41,323 nucleotides of DNA from Gammaproteobacteria bacterium (GCA_019247195.1 JAFAPI010000220.1:1-41323); one strand, 5' to 3'. Positions 15,817-23,997 are shown, counted from the stretch's first letter. The notes: generated by a model from the letters alone, not told the origin. Numbers and translations are program-made.

Positions 15817-18495
15817 TCAGGCCACGGCCGATTTGACCACGCGCTGGGGCTGTGCGATGCCGTAGCCCTGCGCGTAGTCGACGCCGAGGCTGGTCAGCAT
15901 CTGGATGATCTCGGCGTTCTCGGCGAACTCGGCAATCGTCTGCTTGCCAGTGAGATGTCCGATCTCGTTGATCGAGCGGACCATCTCGCGGTCGATCGGA
16001 TCACGCAGAATCTCACGCACGAAGCTGCCGTCGATCTTCAGGTAGTCCACCGGGAAATGCTTGAGGTAGCCGAACGAGGACAGCCCGGTACCGAAATCGT
16101 CGAGCGCGAACTTGCAGCCGAGCTCCTTCAGTGCCTGGATGAAGCGGTTGGCCTGGGAGAAGCTCGCCACCGCCGCAGTCTCGGTGATCTCGAAGCAGAT
16201 CTTCGAAGCATCGAGGCCGCTGCGGTGGAACTGCTCGATCACGAAGGGCAGGAACTTGTCATCGCCCAGGCTCTGCCCGGAGAGGTTGATCGAGCAGCGC
16301 AGCAGCTTCTCGCGCTCGTCGGCCTCCGACACCAGCCAGCGAAAGGCGTTCTCGATCACCCAGCGGTCAATGGCCGGGGTGATGCCGTAGCGCTCCGCGG
16401 CGGCGATGAAATCGTTCGGCGCGACGATGCGGCCGGTCTCATCCTTCAAGCGCAGCAGCAGCTCGTAATGCGCGCCGGTCTCGACGCGCTGCAGCGGCTG
16501 GATCGCCATGCGGAACAGCTCGAAGCGGCCCTCCTCGAGCGCCGCATTGATGCGCGCCGCCCACTGCATCTCGCGGCGGCGGCGCATGAGCTCGATGTCG
16601 TTTTCGGCGAAGCTGTGCACGCGGTTGCGCCCGCCCTCCTTGGCAGCGACGCAGGCGCTGTCGGCGGCGGAGAGGATGGACGCCACGTCCTCGTTGTCGG
16701 CGGTGATCGGCACCACGCCGATGCTGGCGCCGAGGCGAAAGACCCGGTCCTCCCAGGTGAAGCGGAAGTTGCGCACGCCCTCGCGCAGCGTCTCGGCGGT
16801 GCGCATCGCCTCATCGAGCGAACAGCTCTCCAGCAGGATGCCGAACTCATCGCCGCCGAGGCGCGACAGCGTATCCCGCCAGCGCACCTTGGATTTGAGC
16901 AGCGCACCGACCTGGCCGAGCAGCGCATCGCCCGCGCTGTGGCCACAGGTGTCGTTCACGATCTTGAACTGGTCGATGTCCAGATAGCACAGCGCGTATG
17001 AGGCCTCGCGCGCCTTGGCGCTCTTGAGCGCGCGCTCCAGCCGGCTCTCGAATTCGCGGCGGTTGACCAGTCCGGTGAGCAGGTCGTGGCTGGCGTGGTA
17101 CGAAAGGCGGCGGTTGAGCTCGCGCGACTCGGAGACGTCGTGGAACACCAGCACACCGCCCGCCACGTGCCCGTGGCCGTCGCGGATCGGCGCCGCGGTG
17201 CTCTCGACGTACAGCTCATTGCCGTCGCGGCGGATGAGCAGCATAGGTCGCACCGACTTGATCGGGCGAATGCGCCGGATCGCCACCGACAGCGGGTTCT
17301 CGAGCGGCTCGCAGGTCTCCTCGTGAAAGGCGCGGAAGATCTCCTCCACCGGCCGCCCCATCGCATCCTCGAGCCGCCAGCCGGTCAGCGCCTCGGCGAC
17401 GGGGTTGATATAGTCGATGGTCGAGTTCGCGTCGGTGGTGATCACGCCGTCGCCGATCGACTGCAGCGTGATCTGCGCGCTCTCCTTCTCGCGGAACAAC
17501 GCCTCCTCGTACAGTTTGCGCTCGGTGATGTCGAGCTCGACACCCACCAGGCGCAGCAAGCGCCCGTGCTTGTCGACGCGCGCCGTGGCGCGGCTGATCA
17601 CCCAGCGCCACTCGCCGTTACGGTGGCGCATGCGATGGGTGCTCTCGAAGATCGGGGTCTTGCCGGCGACGTGGTCGCGGATGGCGGACTGCACGCGCGC
17701 CAGATCGTCCGGGTGCACCAGGCTGCGCCAGTCCGGTGAGCCGCGCATGTCCTCATCGCCGTAGCCGAGCATCTGCTTCCAGCGCGGCGAGAAATACACT
17801 TCGTTGCTCTCGACGTCGAAATCCCACAGCCCGTCGTTGGCGGCGGCCTGGAACAGGTTGGTGCGCTCCTCGAGCTTGGCGAGACGCGCCTCGATGCGGA
17901 TGCGTTCCAGGCCGGTGGCGAGACTGGTGCCGATCAGCTTCATGAGCAGCTGCTGGTTCACGTCCCACGGACCGCGCGGCATGGTGTGGGCGAGGCCGAG
18001 GAAGCCCGCCGGCTTGCCCTGCACCCGCAGCGCCACCAGCAGCGCCGAGCCGATGTGCAGCTGCGCCAGCCGCTCGGCCTCGACCGCCTGCTCCTTGCGC
18101 GGGCTGGAGGTGTCACGCAGCTCCGAGAGGCGCAGGTGCTCGAGCCGGCCGCGCAGCCACGGCAGGCTCTCGAGCTCGGTGCCCTGCAGTACTTCGGGAC
18201 GGCATTGCGCGAAGGCGCTGCGCGCCACCTGCACCTCGGCGATCAGCGGCTCATCGGGGGCGAGCGCGGCGAGAAAGGCGCAGTCTGAGCCCGTGGCGCC
18301 GCGCAGCAACTCCAGGTTGCGCTCCAGGCAGGCCTCGACCGCGTCGCGGCGCATATTCTGGAAATCGACCGCGATCTTGGTGCAGACCACGTCGATGCCG
18401 AGCACGGGCTTGGGCGCACGGCCGGTCCAGGCATCCGCCGAAAGTATGTCCGAGGCGGTGAAGTCCGCCGGCTTATCCGGCGGCGGAGTTGCCAT
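15817..18495 (-). CDS. GAF-PAS-PAS-GGDEF-EAL cyclic di-GMP signalling protein
   Basis: An 892-residue cytosolic protein with no transmembrane segment. A divergent GAF-like region (~35-200) is followed by PAS/PAC 1 (~212-328), PAS 2 (~342-460), GGDEF (~465-630) and EAL (~645-885). The GGDEF motif is intact at 547-551, with an inhibitory RxxD site at 538-541 at the right five-residue distance. In the EAL half, the catalytic set is present: Glu678 (as ELL), Asn737, Glu769, Asp799-Asp800 (DDFGTG), Lys820 and Gln876. Both synthesis and breakdown of c-di-GMP are therefore possible. The ATG at 18495 follows GGGAGG by 10 bases. It lies 199 bp downstream of the acyltransferase gene on the same strand. 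Confidence 0.93.
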   Translation of the reverse strand: MATPPPDKPADFTASDILSADAWTGRAPKPVLGIDVVCTKIAVDFQNMRRDAVEACLERNLELLRGATGSDCAFLAALAPDEPLIAEVQVARSAFAQCRPEVLQGTELESLPWLRGRLEHLRLSELRDTSSPRKEQAVEAERLAQLHIGSALLVALRVQGKPAGFLGLAHTMPRGPWDVNQQLLMKLIGTSLATGLERIRIEARLAKLEERTNLFQAAANDGLWDFDVESNEVYFSPRWKQMLGYGDEDMRGSPDWRSLVHPDDLARVQSAIRDHVAGKTPIFESTHRMRHRNGEWRWVISRATARVDKHGRLLRLVGVELDITERKLYEEALFREKESAQITLQSIGDGVITTDANSTIDYINPVAEALTGWRLEDAMGRPVEEIFRAFHEETCEPLENPLSVAIRRIRPIKSVRPMLLIRRDGNELYVESTAAPIRDGHGHVAGGVLVFHDVSESRELNRRLSYHASHDLLTGLVNRREFESRLERALKSAKAREASYALCYLDIDQFKIVNDTCGHSAGDALLGQVGALLKSKVRWRDTLSRLGGDEFGILLESCSLDEAMRTAETLREGVRNFRFTWEDRVFRLGASIGVVPITADNEDVASILSAADSACVAAKEGGRNRVHSFAENDIELMRRRREMQWAARINAALEEGRFELFRMAIQPLQRVETGAHYELLLRLKDETGRIVAPNDFIAAAERYGITPAIDRWVIENAFRWLVSEADEREKLLRCSINLSGQSLGDDKFLPFVIEQFHRSGLDASKICFEITETAAVASFSQANRFIQALKELGCKFALDDFGTGLSSFGYLKHFPVDYLKIDGSFVREILRDPIDREMVRSINEIGHLTGKQTIAEFAENAEIIQMLTSLGVDYAQGYGIAQPQRVVKSAVA

Positions 18496-18539
18496 TGAGC
18501 ACTGACCTCCCCAAACCAACCCGCAGCCTATGCAATCCG

Positions 18540-18574
18540 TCAACTTTCCACGTGACGTCGCGTCACGGAGTTGA
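18540..18574. promoter_or_regulatory. Nested inverted repeat upstream of the GGDEF-EAL gene
   Basis: The inner perfect arms CGTGACG / CGTCACG (18551-18557 and 18561-18567, 3-base loop) are framed by TCAACT (18540-18545) and AGTTGA (18569-18574). It lies 45-80 bases before the ATG at 18495. It could be an operator for a dimeric regulator or a leader hairpin. A minus-strand TTGAC word overlaps the outer arm. Confidence 0.5.
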
Positions 18575-18694
18575 ATGTCGGGCACTGCGCGTTATGAAGT
18601 GCTGGCGCCCGATTCTCGCACACTGTCGAAGGAACACAAGCTAAGAGATTGTTATCGCAGGAGGTTCGCTACTTAACAGAATCGGAGTGCCCAC

Positions 18695-19432
18695 TCACAG
18701 CGCCGCGCGCGCCTGCCGGTACAACGCGTGCAGGCGCGCCGCGAGCTCGCCCTGCAGCCGCTCAAGGAGCGCCGGGTCAGTGACGCGCGGGACGTAGTAG
18801 GGCTCACCGATTGCGATCACGATGCGGGCGAACGGCCAGGGGATGACGAACTTGTCCCACTTGATGCGCCAGGCGCGCGAGGCGGCGTAGGCCATCGGCA
18901 GAATGGGTCGTCCCGACATCTGCGACAGCAGCAGCGCGCCCGGCTTGAACTGGAAGCGCGGTCCGCGCGGTCCGTCGGGTGTAATGACCGGTGAGACCTG
19001 TTCCTTGACCAGCGCCTGGTAGTAGTCGCGCAGCGCCCGCGCCCCGGTGTGGGTCGAGGAGCCGCGGATCACGGCCCCACCCACCCGCCGCACCAGCATG
19101 GCCCCCAACTCGCCGTCGACCGAGGGGCTGATCAGCCAGCCCGGGGCCAGACCGAGCGGGCGCTGCGCGAGGAGATACTTGCCGCAGTACAGCTGGTGCT
19201 GATGCCAGTAGCAGGGGATGAGGGAAGGCGCGCGCGCCAGCGCGGCGTGCAGATGCTCCGCACCGAGCACGCGTACGCTGCGCGCGCTGCGCCACCACAG
19301 ACGGATGAGGCCGAGTCCCAGCGGCACGGCCAGCGCGTACAGCAGGCGCCGCGCAGGGGTCATGCGCCGGGCGGAGCGGGTCTGGCTGCGGTACAGGGTG
19401 TTGCGCAGGCCGCCCGGCGGGTCCGCGCTCAT
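18695..19432 (-). CDS. DUF374 lysophospholipid acyltransferase-like protein
   Basis: A 245-residue membrane-associated acyltransferase of the DUF374 type (LPLAT superfamily). A hydrophobic N-terminal segment (~20-38) is followed by the WHQHQL box, SPSVDGELGA, GSSTHTGARALRDY, the diagnostic TPDGPRGPRF and a GEPYYVP near the end. The family is expected to move an acyl chain onto a lysolipid or lipid A-like acceptor; the substrate is unknown. The ATG at 19432 overlaps the stop of the phosphopantetheinyl transferase gene (ATGA), so the pair is one translational unit. That links an acyltransferase directly to carrier-protein activation and to the divergent FAAL/P450 pair. Confidence 0.88.
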   Translation of the reverse strand: MSADPPGGLRNTLYRSQTRSARRMTPARRLLYALAVPLGLGLIRLWWRSARSVRVLGAEHLHAALARAPSLIPCYWHQHQLYCGKYLLAQRPLGLAPGWLISPSVDGELGAMLVRRVGGAVIRGSSTHTGARALRDYYQALVKEQVSPVITPDGPRGPRFQFKPGALLLSQMSGRPILPMAYAASRAWRIKWDKFVIPWPFARIVIAIGEPYYVPRVTDPALLERLQGELAARLHALYRQARAAL

Positions 19433-20037
19433 GCGGCGAACAGCTCGTGCAGGCCGAGTGCGCGCAGCTCGAGTCGGCGCGGCGCGAAGCTCGTCACGCT
19501 GCAGGCGCTCGCGTCGCCGAGCGCATCGATCAGGCGCGCATGCCAGCGCCGCCCCGCGCAGCGCACGGTGTGACCCAGCAGCCGCACCTGCGACAGGTGC
19601 GCGAGGCCCAGTCCGGCAGCCTTCAAGGCCGCCTCGCGCCGCACCCACGCGCGCAGTCGCGCGCTCTGCCCCAACTCAAGGTCGAAGCCGACCGCCCCGC
19701 CACGCACGGCCGCGCAGGCCACGAGCGGCCCGGAGTGGGCGATGCTGTAGTCACAGCGCGCGGTGAGCGCAACGCTGTCACGCCGGAGCGTCGGCTTGGC
19801 GCCGGCGGGGAAGGAGAGCTCGCGGGCACTTACCGCGCGACCTGCCGCGTGCGTCAGTGCTCGCAGCGCCAATGCGATACCGGCAAGGCTGGCGCGCACG
19901 CGTTCGCTGCCGCCGCGCAGCGCGAGGCGCTTGGCGTAGGGCAGCGCGGCCGCCAGCGCGCGCGCTGCCTCTTCCGGCCACTGACCGCGCAAGTCGGTGT
20001 GATATAAGATTAAGGTTTCCTTTTCAACAGCTTGCAT
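19429..20037 (-). CDS. 4'-phosphopantetheinyl transferase, Sfp/AcpT-like
   Basis: Transfers phosphopantetheine from CoA to a carrier-protein serine (202 residues). Motifs: FPAGAKPTLRR; DYSIAHSGPLVACA; the magnesium-binding pair Asp119/Glu121 in GFDLE; and WVRREAALK (Trp131, Glu135, Lys139), matching the W-x-x-K-E-A-x-x-K signature with Arg for the first Lys. The likely client is the C-terminal carrier domain of the divergent FAAL. The ATG at 20037 has GGAAG about 8 bases upstream. Its start codon overlaps the opposite-strand P450 ATG by two bases, so no intergenic space exists. Confidence 0.9.
   Translation of the reverse strand: MQAVEKETLILYHTDLRGQWPEEAARALAAALPYAKRLALRGGSERVRASLAGIALALRALTHAAGRAVSARELSFPAGAKPTLRRDSVALTARCDYSIAHSGPLVACAAVRGGAVGFDLELGQSARLRAWVRREAALKAAGLGLAHLSQVRLLGHTVRCAGRRWHARLIDALGDASACSVTSFAPRRLELRALGLHELFAA
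19981..20008 (+). promoter_or_regulatory. Candidate promoter for P450-FAAL, inside the phosphopantetheinyl transferase gene
   Basis: CTGACC (19981-19986), a 16-base spacer and TATAAG (20003-20008) lie 28 bases before the P450 ATG. The local run is unusually AT-rich. No strong Shine-Dalgarno is present before the ATG. Confidence 0.4.
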
Positions 20038-21346
20038 GACCGCCGCTGCTTCCGCGCACACCGACCCCCCCGAGGCGGAGCTGCAGTTCGACGTCGGCTC
20101 CACGGATGACTCCCTGGAGCGGATGACCGAGCTGTTCGCCCGCCATGGGGATACGTATCGGGTATTCGTCCCCGCCCGCGAATCTTATACCTATGTCATC
20201 CATCACCCGGACGACGTGAAGCGCGTCTTGGTCGCCAATCACCGCAACTACACCAAGGGCGTGGGGCTCGACCGCGTACGGATCCTGCTCGGCAAGGGCA
20301 TCATGACCAGCGAGGGCGAGCTATGGAAGCGGCAGCGCTACATGATGCAGCCCTTCTTCCACCGCCGCGTGCTCACGCGCTTCGCCACGACGATCGGCGC
20401 TGTCAACGATCGCTTCCTGGCGCGCTGGCAGGCTGCCGCAGCGCAGGGCCAGCCGATCAACATCACCGACGAGATGAGCGAGCTGACGCTCGAGATCGTG
20501 CTGCGCTCGATCTTCGGCGTCGATCTCGACCGGCTGAGCGAGCAGCTCGGCGGCAATCCGTTCGAGGTCGTCACCAAGGATCAGGAGCGCAACCTGCAGT
20601 TCGCTTTCAAGTTCCGTTCACTGACCAAGCTCGTCGCGGAGCTCATGGCGCGCCGCCGCGCCAGCGGCGAGGAGCACTTCGACTTCCTGGCGATGCTGAT
20701 GAGCGCACGCGACAAGGAAAGCGGCGCACCCATGCCCGACCGGCAGCTGATCGATGAGGTCATGACGCTCATCGTCGCCGGTCATGAGACCACCGCCTCC
20801 GGACTCAACTGGACCTGGTATCTGCTCGCGCAGCACCCGGAGGCCGAAGAACGCCTGCACGCAGAGATCGCCGCGGCGGCAGAGCTGCCGGCCCCCAGCC
20901 TGGCGCAGGTCGAGGCGCTGCCGTTCACCACGCAGGTGGTGAGCGAGACCCTGCGGCTCTATCCGCCGGGGTGGCTGCTGTCGCGTCGAACGCTGGAGCC
21001 AGACGTGCTCGGCGGCTATCGCGTCCCCGCCGGCGCCAACGTTCTGCTGCCGCTCTACCTGCTGCACCGCCACCCGCATTTCTGGTCGGAGCCGGAGCGG
21101 TTCTGGCCGGAGCGCTTCGCTCCCGAGCACGAGGCACAGCGCCCGCGCTTTGCGTACATGCCCTTTGCGGCCGGGCCGCGGCACTGCATCGGCGAGACCC
21201 TGGCGCTGTACGAGATGTACGTGCACCTTTATAAGGTGGTGCGCCACTTTCGCCTGCGCTACGTGCCGGAGCGGCCGCTCGAGCTGGAAGCGCAGATCAA
21301 CCTCCGGACCCGCCACCCGCTCTTCATGCGACTGGAACGCCGCTGA
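20036..21346 (+). CDS. Cytochrome P450
   Basis: Haem-thiolate monooxygenase (436 residues) without an N-terminal membrane anchor. The I-helix oxygen-activation motif AGHETTA is at 248-254, ExxR at 304-307 (ETLR) and the haem-ligand loop FAAGPRHCIG at 377-386, with Cys384. Features such as GELWKRQR and MMQPFFH recall the fatty-acid-hydroxylase side of the superfamily, but a CYP family cannot be assigned by eye. Its stop overlaps the FAAL start (TGATG). Fatty acid, free or carrier-bound, is therefore the likely substrate by context. No ferredoxin or reductase partner is adjacent. A later start (Met30) is possible. Confidence 0.93.
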   Translation: MTAAASAHTDPPEAELQFDVGSTDDSLERMTELFARHGDTYRVFVPARESYTYVIHHPDDVKRVLVANHRNYTKGVGLDRVRILLGKGIMTSEGELWKRQRYMMQPFFHRRVLTRFATTIGAVNDRFLARWQAAAAQGQPINITDEMSELTLEIVLRSIFGVDLDRLSEQLGGNPFEVVTKDQERNLQFAFKFRSLTKLVAELMARRRASGEEHFDFLAMLMSARDKESGAPMPDRQLIDEVMTLIVAGHETTASGLNWTWYLLAQHPEAEERLHAEIAAAAELPAPSLAQVEALPFTTQVVSETLRLYPPGWLLSRRTLEPDVLGGYRVPAGANVLLPLYLLHRHPHFWSEPERFWPERFAPEHEAQRPRFAYMPFAAGPRHCIGETLALYEMYVHLYKVVRHFRLRYVPERPLELEAQINLRTRHPLFMRLERR

Positions 21347-23304
21347 TGCGCCAGGCTGCGACGCTCACCGAGCTGCTCGAGGCCAACCGCGGCTTCCCCG
21401 GGCGCATCACCTACCTCGACAGCGAGCACGACAGCGTGGATGTCAGCTTCGAGGAGCTGCACGCGCGCGCCCTGGGGATCCTCTATCACCTGCAGCGCCT
21501 CGGCGCGCGCCGCGGCGACAAGCTGATCCTTTTCCTCGGCAACAACGAGCAGTTCGTCGATGCCTTCTGGGGCGCTGTGCTCGGTGGCATCGTGCCGGTA
21601 CCGGTCGCCCTCGGCATCAGTGACGAGCACCGCCACAAGCTGCTGCGCATTGCCCGCCGCCTGGGAACTCCTTATCTCTATACCGACCGACGTGCCCTCG
21701 AGCGCGTCGGTAGCTTCGCCACACAGGCCGGCGCGCAGGAGATCTACGAGGGACTGCGGCGGCGCACCTTCCTGGTGGACGAGCTGGATGACATCTCGCG
21801 CCCGGGCGCCCCGCAGCAGGTGAGCGCCAGCGACACCGCCTTCATCCAGTTCTCCTCCGGCTCGACCAGCGAACCGAAGGGGGTCGTGCTGAGCCACGCC
21901 AACATCCTGGCTAACGGCGCGGCCGCGCAGCAGGTGTGCTCCTTTGGCGAGCGCGACGTCAGTCTGTCGTGGATGCCGCTCACCCACGATATGGGCTTAA
22001 TCGGCTTTCACCTGATCATGTTCTTCAGCCGGGTGCACGCGCACCTCATGCCGACGGACCTGTTCGTGCGGCGTCCGCTCCTGTGGCTGCAGTTCGCGAC
22101 GCGGGTGCGCGCCACGCTTCTGTGCTCGCCGAACTTCGGCTACCGGCACTATCTCAAGGTGCTGGGCAACCGGGCCCCGGAGGGGGTGGACCTCAGCGCC
22201 ACCCGGCTGCTCTTCAACGGAGCCGAGCCGATCTCCGTCGAGCTGTGCGACGAGTTCCTCGGCCGACTCGCCGGCGCCGGGCTGCGGCGCGAGACCATGT
22301 ATCCGGTCTACGGCCTGGCAGAGGCCTCGCTCGCGGTGAGCTTCCCGACCCCAGGGGCGCCGCTACGCACGCTGACGCTCAACCGCCACCGCCTCGGGGT
22401 CGGGGAGCCCGTCCTTCCGGTACCGGACACTGACCGGGATGCGGTACGCCTGGTCTCGGAGGGGCGGGCCATTCCCGACTGCGAGGTGCGTCTCGCGGAT
22501 GAGGGCGACGCACCGCTCGCCGCGGACCGGATCGGACACGTGCAGATCCGCGGCGCGAACGTGACCCGCGGCTACTACGAGGATCCGGCCGCGAACGCCG
22601 CCGCCTTCACGGCCGATGGCTGGCTGCGCACCGGGGATCTTGGCCTCATCCACGGGGGCGAGCTGCATATCTCCGGCCGCGCCAAGGAGATCATCTTCGT
22701 CAACGGACAGAACTACTACCCGCACGACCTGGAGGGCATCGCCCAGCGCGGCGCTGGCCTGGAGCTCGGCAAGGTGGTCGCCGCGGGCGTACGCGGCCGC
22801 GGCGAGTCCTCCGAGCAGCTGACCCTCTTCGTCCTGCACCGTGGCGCAATGGCCGACTTCCTGCCGCTCGCCACGCAGCTGACGCGGCTGCTGAACGAGC
22901 AGACGGGGCTGGAAGTCGCCGCGGTCGTGCCGGTGAGACGGATTCCCAAGACCACCAGCGGCAAGGTGCAGCGCCACCTGCTCGAGGAGTCATACGTCAA
23001 TGGCGAGTACGACGCTGAGCTCGCCGAACTCGGCACCCTGCGCGCCGCGCAGCGCGGGCCGGTAGGAGCCGTCCGCACCGAGATCGAGGCGAACCTGCAG
23101 CGCATCTGCGAGGCCGCCCTGCCTGGCAAGCGCGTGGAGGTGCACGATAACCTCTTCGAGATCGGGGCGAGCTCGCTCAAGCTGATCGAGATCCACGAGC
23201 ATATCGAGCGCGAGTACCCTGGGCTCGTGGAGCTGACCGAGCTGTTCGACTATCCCACCATCGCCGAGCTCGCCTCGCATCTTGAGGGTAAGCTCGCGGC
23301 CTGA
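21346..23304 (+). CDS. Fatty acyl-AMP ligase fused to a C-terminal acyl carrier domain
   Basis: A 652-residue protein. Residues ~1-560 form an adenylate-forming domain of FAAL type: P-loop-like FSSGSTSEPKG (169-179), PNFGYRHY, LLFNGAEPISVE, YGLAEASLAVS, RTGDLG, GRAKEIIFVNGQNYYP and the A10 lysine Lys540 (TTSGK). Residues ~575-650 form a carrier domain with the pantetheine site GASSL (Ser610). The enzyme should activate a free fatty acid as acyl-AMP and load it on its own carrier arm. No ketosynthase, condensation or thioesterase domain follows. It is coupled to the P450 by a TGATG overlap. FAAL rather than acyl-CoA ligase is judged from motif character. Confidence 0.9.
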   Translation: MRQAATLTELLEANRGFPGRITYLDSEHDSVDVSFEELHARALGILYHLQRLGARRGDKLILFLGNNEQFVDAFWGAVLGGIVPVPVALGISDEHRHKLLRIARRLGTPYLYTDRRALERVGSFATQAGAQEIYEGLRRRTFLVDELDDISRPGAPQQVSASDTAFIQFSSGSTSEPKGVVLSHANILANGAAAQQVCSFGERDVSLSWMPLTHDMGLIGFHLIMFFSRVHAHLMPTDLFVRRPLLWLQFATRVRATLLCSPNFGYRHYLKVLGNRAPEGVDLSATRLLFNGAEPISVELCDEFLGRLAGAGLRRETMYPVYGLAEASLAVSFPTPGAPLRTLTLNRHRLGVGEPVLPVPDTDRDAVRLVSEGRAIPDCEVRLADEGDAPLAADRIGHVQIRGANVTRGYYEDPAANAAAFTADGWLRTGDLGLIHGGELHISGRAKEIIFVNGQNYYPHDLEGIAQRGAGLELGKVVAAGVRGRGESSEQLTLFVLHRGAMADFLPLATQLTRLLNEQTGLEVAAVVPVRRIPKTTSGKVQRHLLEESYVNGEYDAELAELGTLRAAQRGPVGAVRTEIEANLQRICEAALPGKRVEVHDNLFEIGASSLKLIEIHEHIEREYPGLVELTELFDYPTIAELASHLEGKLAA

Positions 23305-23350
23305 AGCGCGCCCAGCGCTACGCCGCGTTCTCCTGCCCGCGAATTTTCTC

Positions 23351-23356
23351 TACTAT
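23351..23356 (+). promoter_or_regulatory. Candidate -10 box for the Fur/Irr-like gene
   Basis: TACTAT, overlapping CTATAT, lies in a short AT-rich patch only 8 bases before the ATG at 23365, so a leaderless transcript is likely. A weak -35 (TTCTCC, 23328-23333) is 17 bp upstream. Confidence 0.4.
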
Positions 23357-23364
23357 ATGGCCGC

Positions 23365-23796
23365 ATGATGACAGCGGGGACCGTTGCGGAAGGGCCGGCG
23401 GTGGACTGTGGCGCGCGCCTGAGCGCCTGCGGCATCCGGCCGACGGCCCAACGACTGCGCATCGCCTCGCTGCTCTTGGCCGCGCCGCAGCATCGCTCAG
23501 CGGAGCAGATCCTGGCCAGCCTGCGGGCCGAGGGCGCACGCGTCTCCAAGGCAACGCTGTACAACACGCTCAACCTGTTCGCCGCGCGCGGGCTGATCCG
23601 TCAGCTGTCCGTCGACGGCGCGCGGGCCTGGTTCGATTCCAACGTTGATCCGCACTACCACTTTCATGATCTGGCGAGCGGCGCCTTGACCGACGTGCCG
23701 GTTCCCGCCGTGCACTTCAGCCGCCTCCCCGACCCCCCGCCCGGCACCGAGATTGCCGGCATTGACTTGGTGATCCGGCTGCGAAAAAAAATGTAG
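23365..23796 (+). CDS. Fur-family regulator, Irr-like
   Basis: A 143-residue dimeric DNA-binding regulator. The winged helix includes GIRPTAQRLRI and the recognition helix VSKATLYNTLNLF. The dimerisation half has AWFDSNVDPHYHFHDLASG. It lacks the C-x-x-C structural zinc pairs of classical Fur, and the overall pattern (LIRQLSVDGARAWFDSN) is closest to Irr-type regulators of iron and haem homeostasis. The signal could be haem or iron. It lies between the FAAL cluster and tRNA-Thr, and its stop codon is part of the tRNA promoter. Two start codons (23365, 23368) are adjacent. Confidence 0.85.
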   Translation: MMTAGTVAEGPAVDCGARLSACGIRPTAQRLRIASLLLAAPQHRSAEQILASLRAEGARVSKATLYNTLNLFAARGLIRQLSVDGARAWFDSNVDPHYHFHDLASGALTDVPVPAVHFSRLPDPPPGTEIAGIDLVIRLRKKM

Positions 23797-23799
23797 AAT
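23794..23799 (+). promoter_or_regulatory. -10 box of tRNA-Thr
   Basis: TAGAAT overlaps the TAG stop codon of the upstream regulator gene. It is preceded by an A-rich run and followed by a GC-rich discriminator (GTCGGGC), as in stringently controlled stable-RNA promoters. The tRNA begins 22 bases downstream. No good -35 box. Confidence 0.5.
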
Positions 23800-23821
23800 G
23801 TCGGGCTTTTTGCGGGCTTGA

Positions 23822-23897
23822 GCCGGGATAGCTCAGTTGGTAGAGCAGCGCATTCGTAATGCGCGGGTCGTAGGTTCGAATCCTATTCCCGGCACCA
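23822..23897 (+). tRNA. tRNA-Thr (anticodon CGT)
   Basis: A 76-base tRNA with encoded CCA. Acceptor stem GCCGGGA / TCCCGGC, D arm GCTC...GAGC, anticodon stem GCGCA / TGCGC around loop TTCGTAA (anticodon CGT, reading ACG), five-base variable loop, and T arm around TTCGAAT. All four stems pair, with a single G-U in the T stem. Confidence 0.97.
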
Positions 23898-23997
23898 TCT
23901 TCCGGGAGCCGGGCTCGGCCCGTCGCCGGGGAGCGTCCGCCTGGCGTTTCCAGCGGAAGAACGGCTCGAGGGTCATTAGACTTTCCGCCCAGTGGAT

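Noticed and set aside
18552..18566. CRP/Clp binding site within the palindrome
   Set aside because: Half-sites GTGA and TCAC are separated by 7 rather than 6 bases and the flanking T/A are missing, so a CRP site is not supported.
23822..23897. tRNA-Thr as an integration (att) site for a genomic island
   Set aside because: No integrase, no direct repeat of the tRNA 3' end and no shift in base composition follow it.
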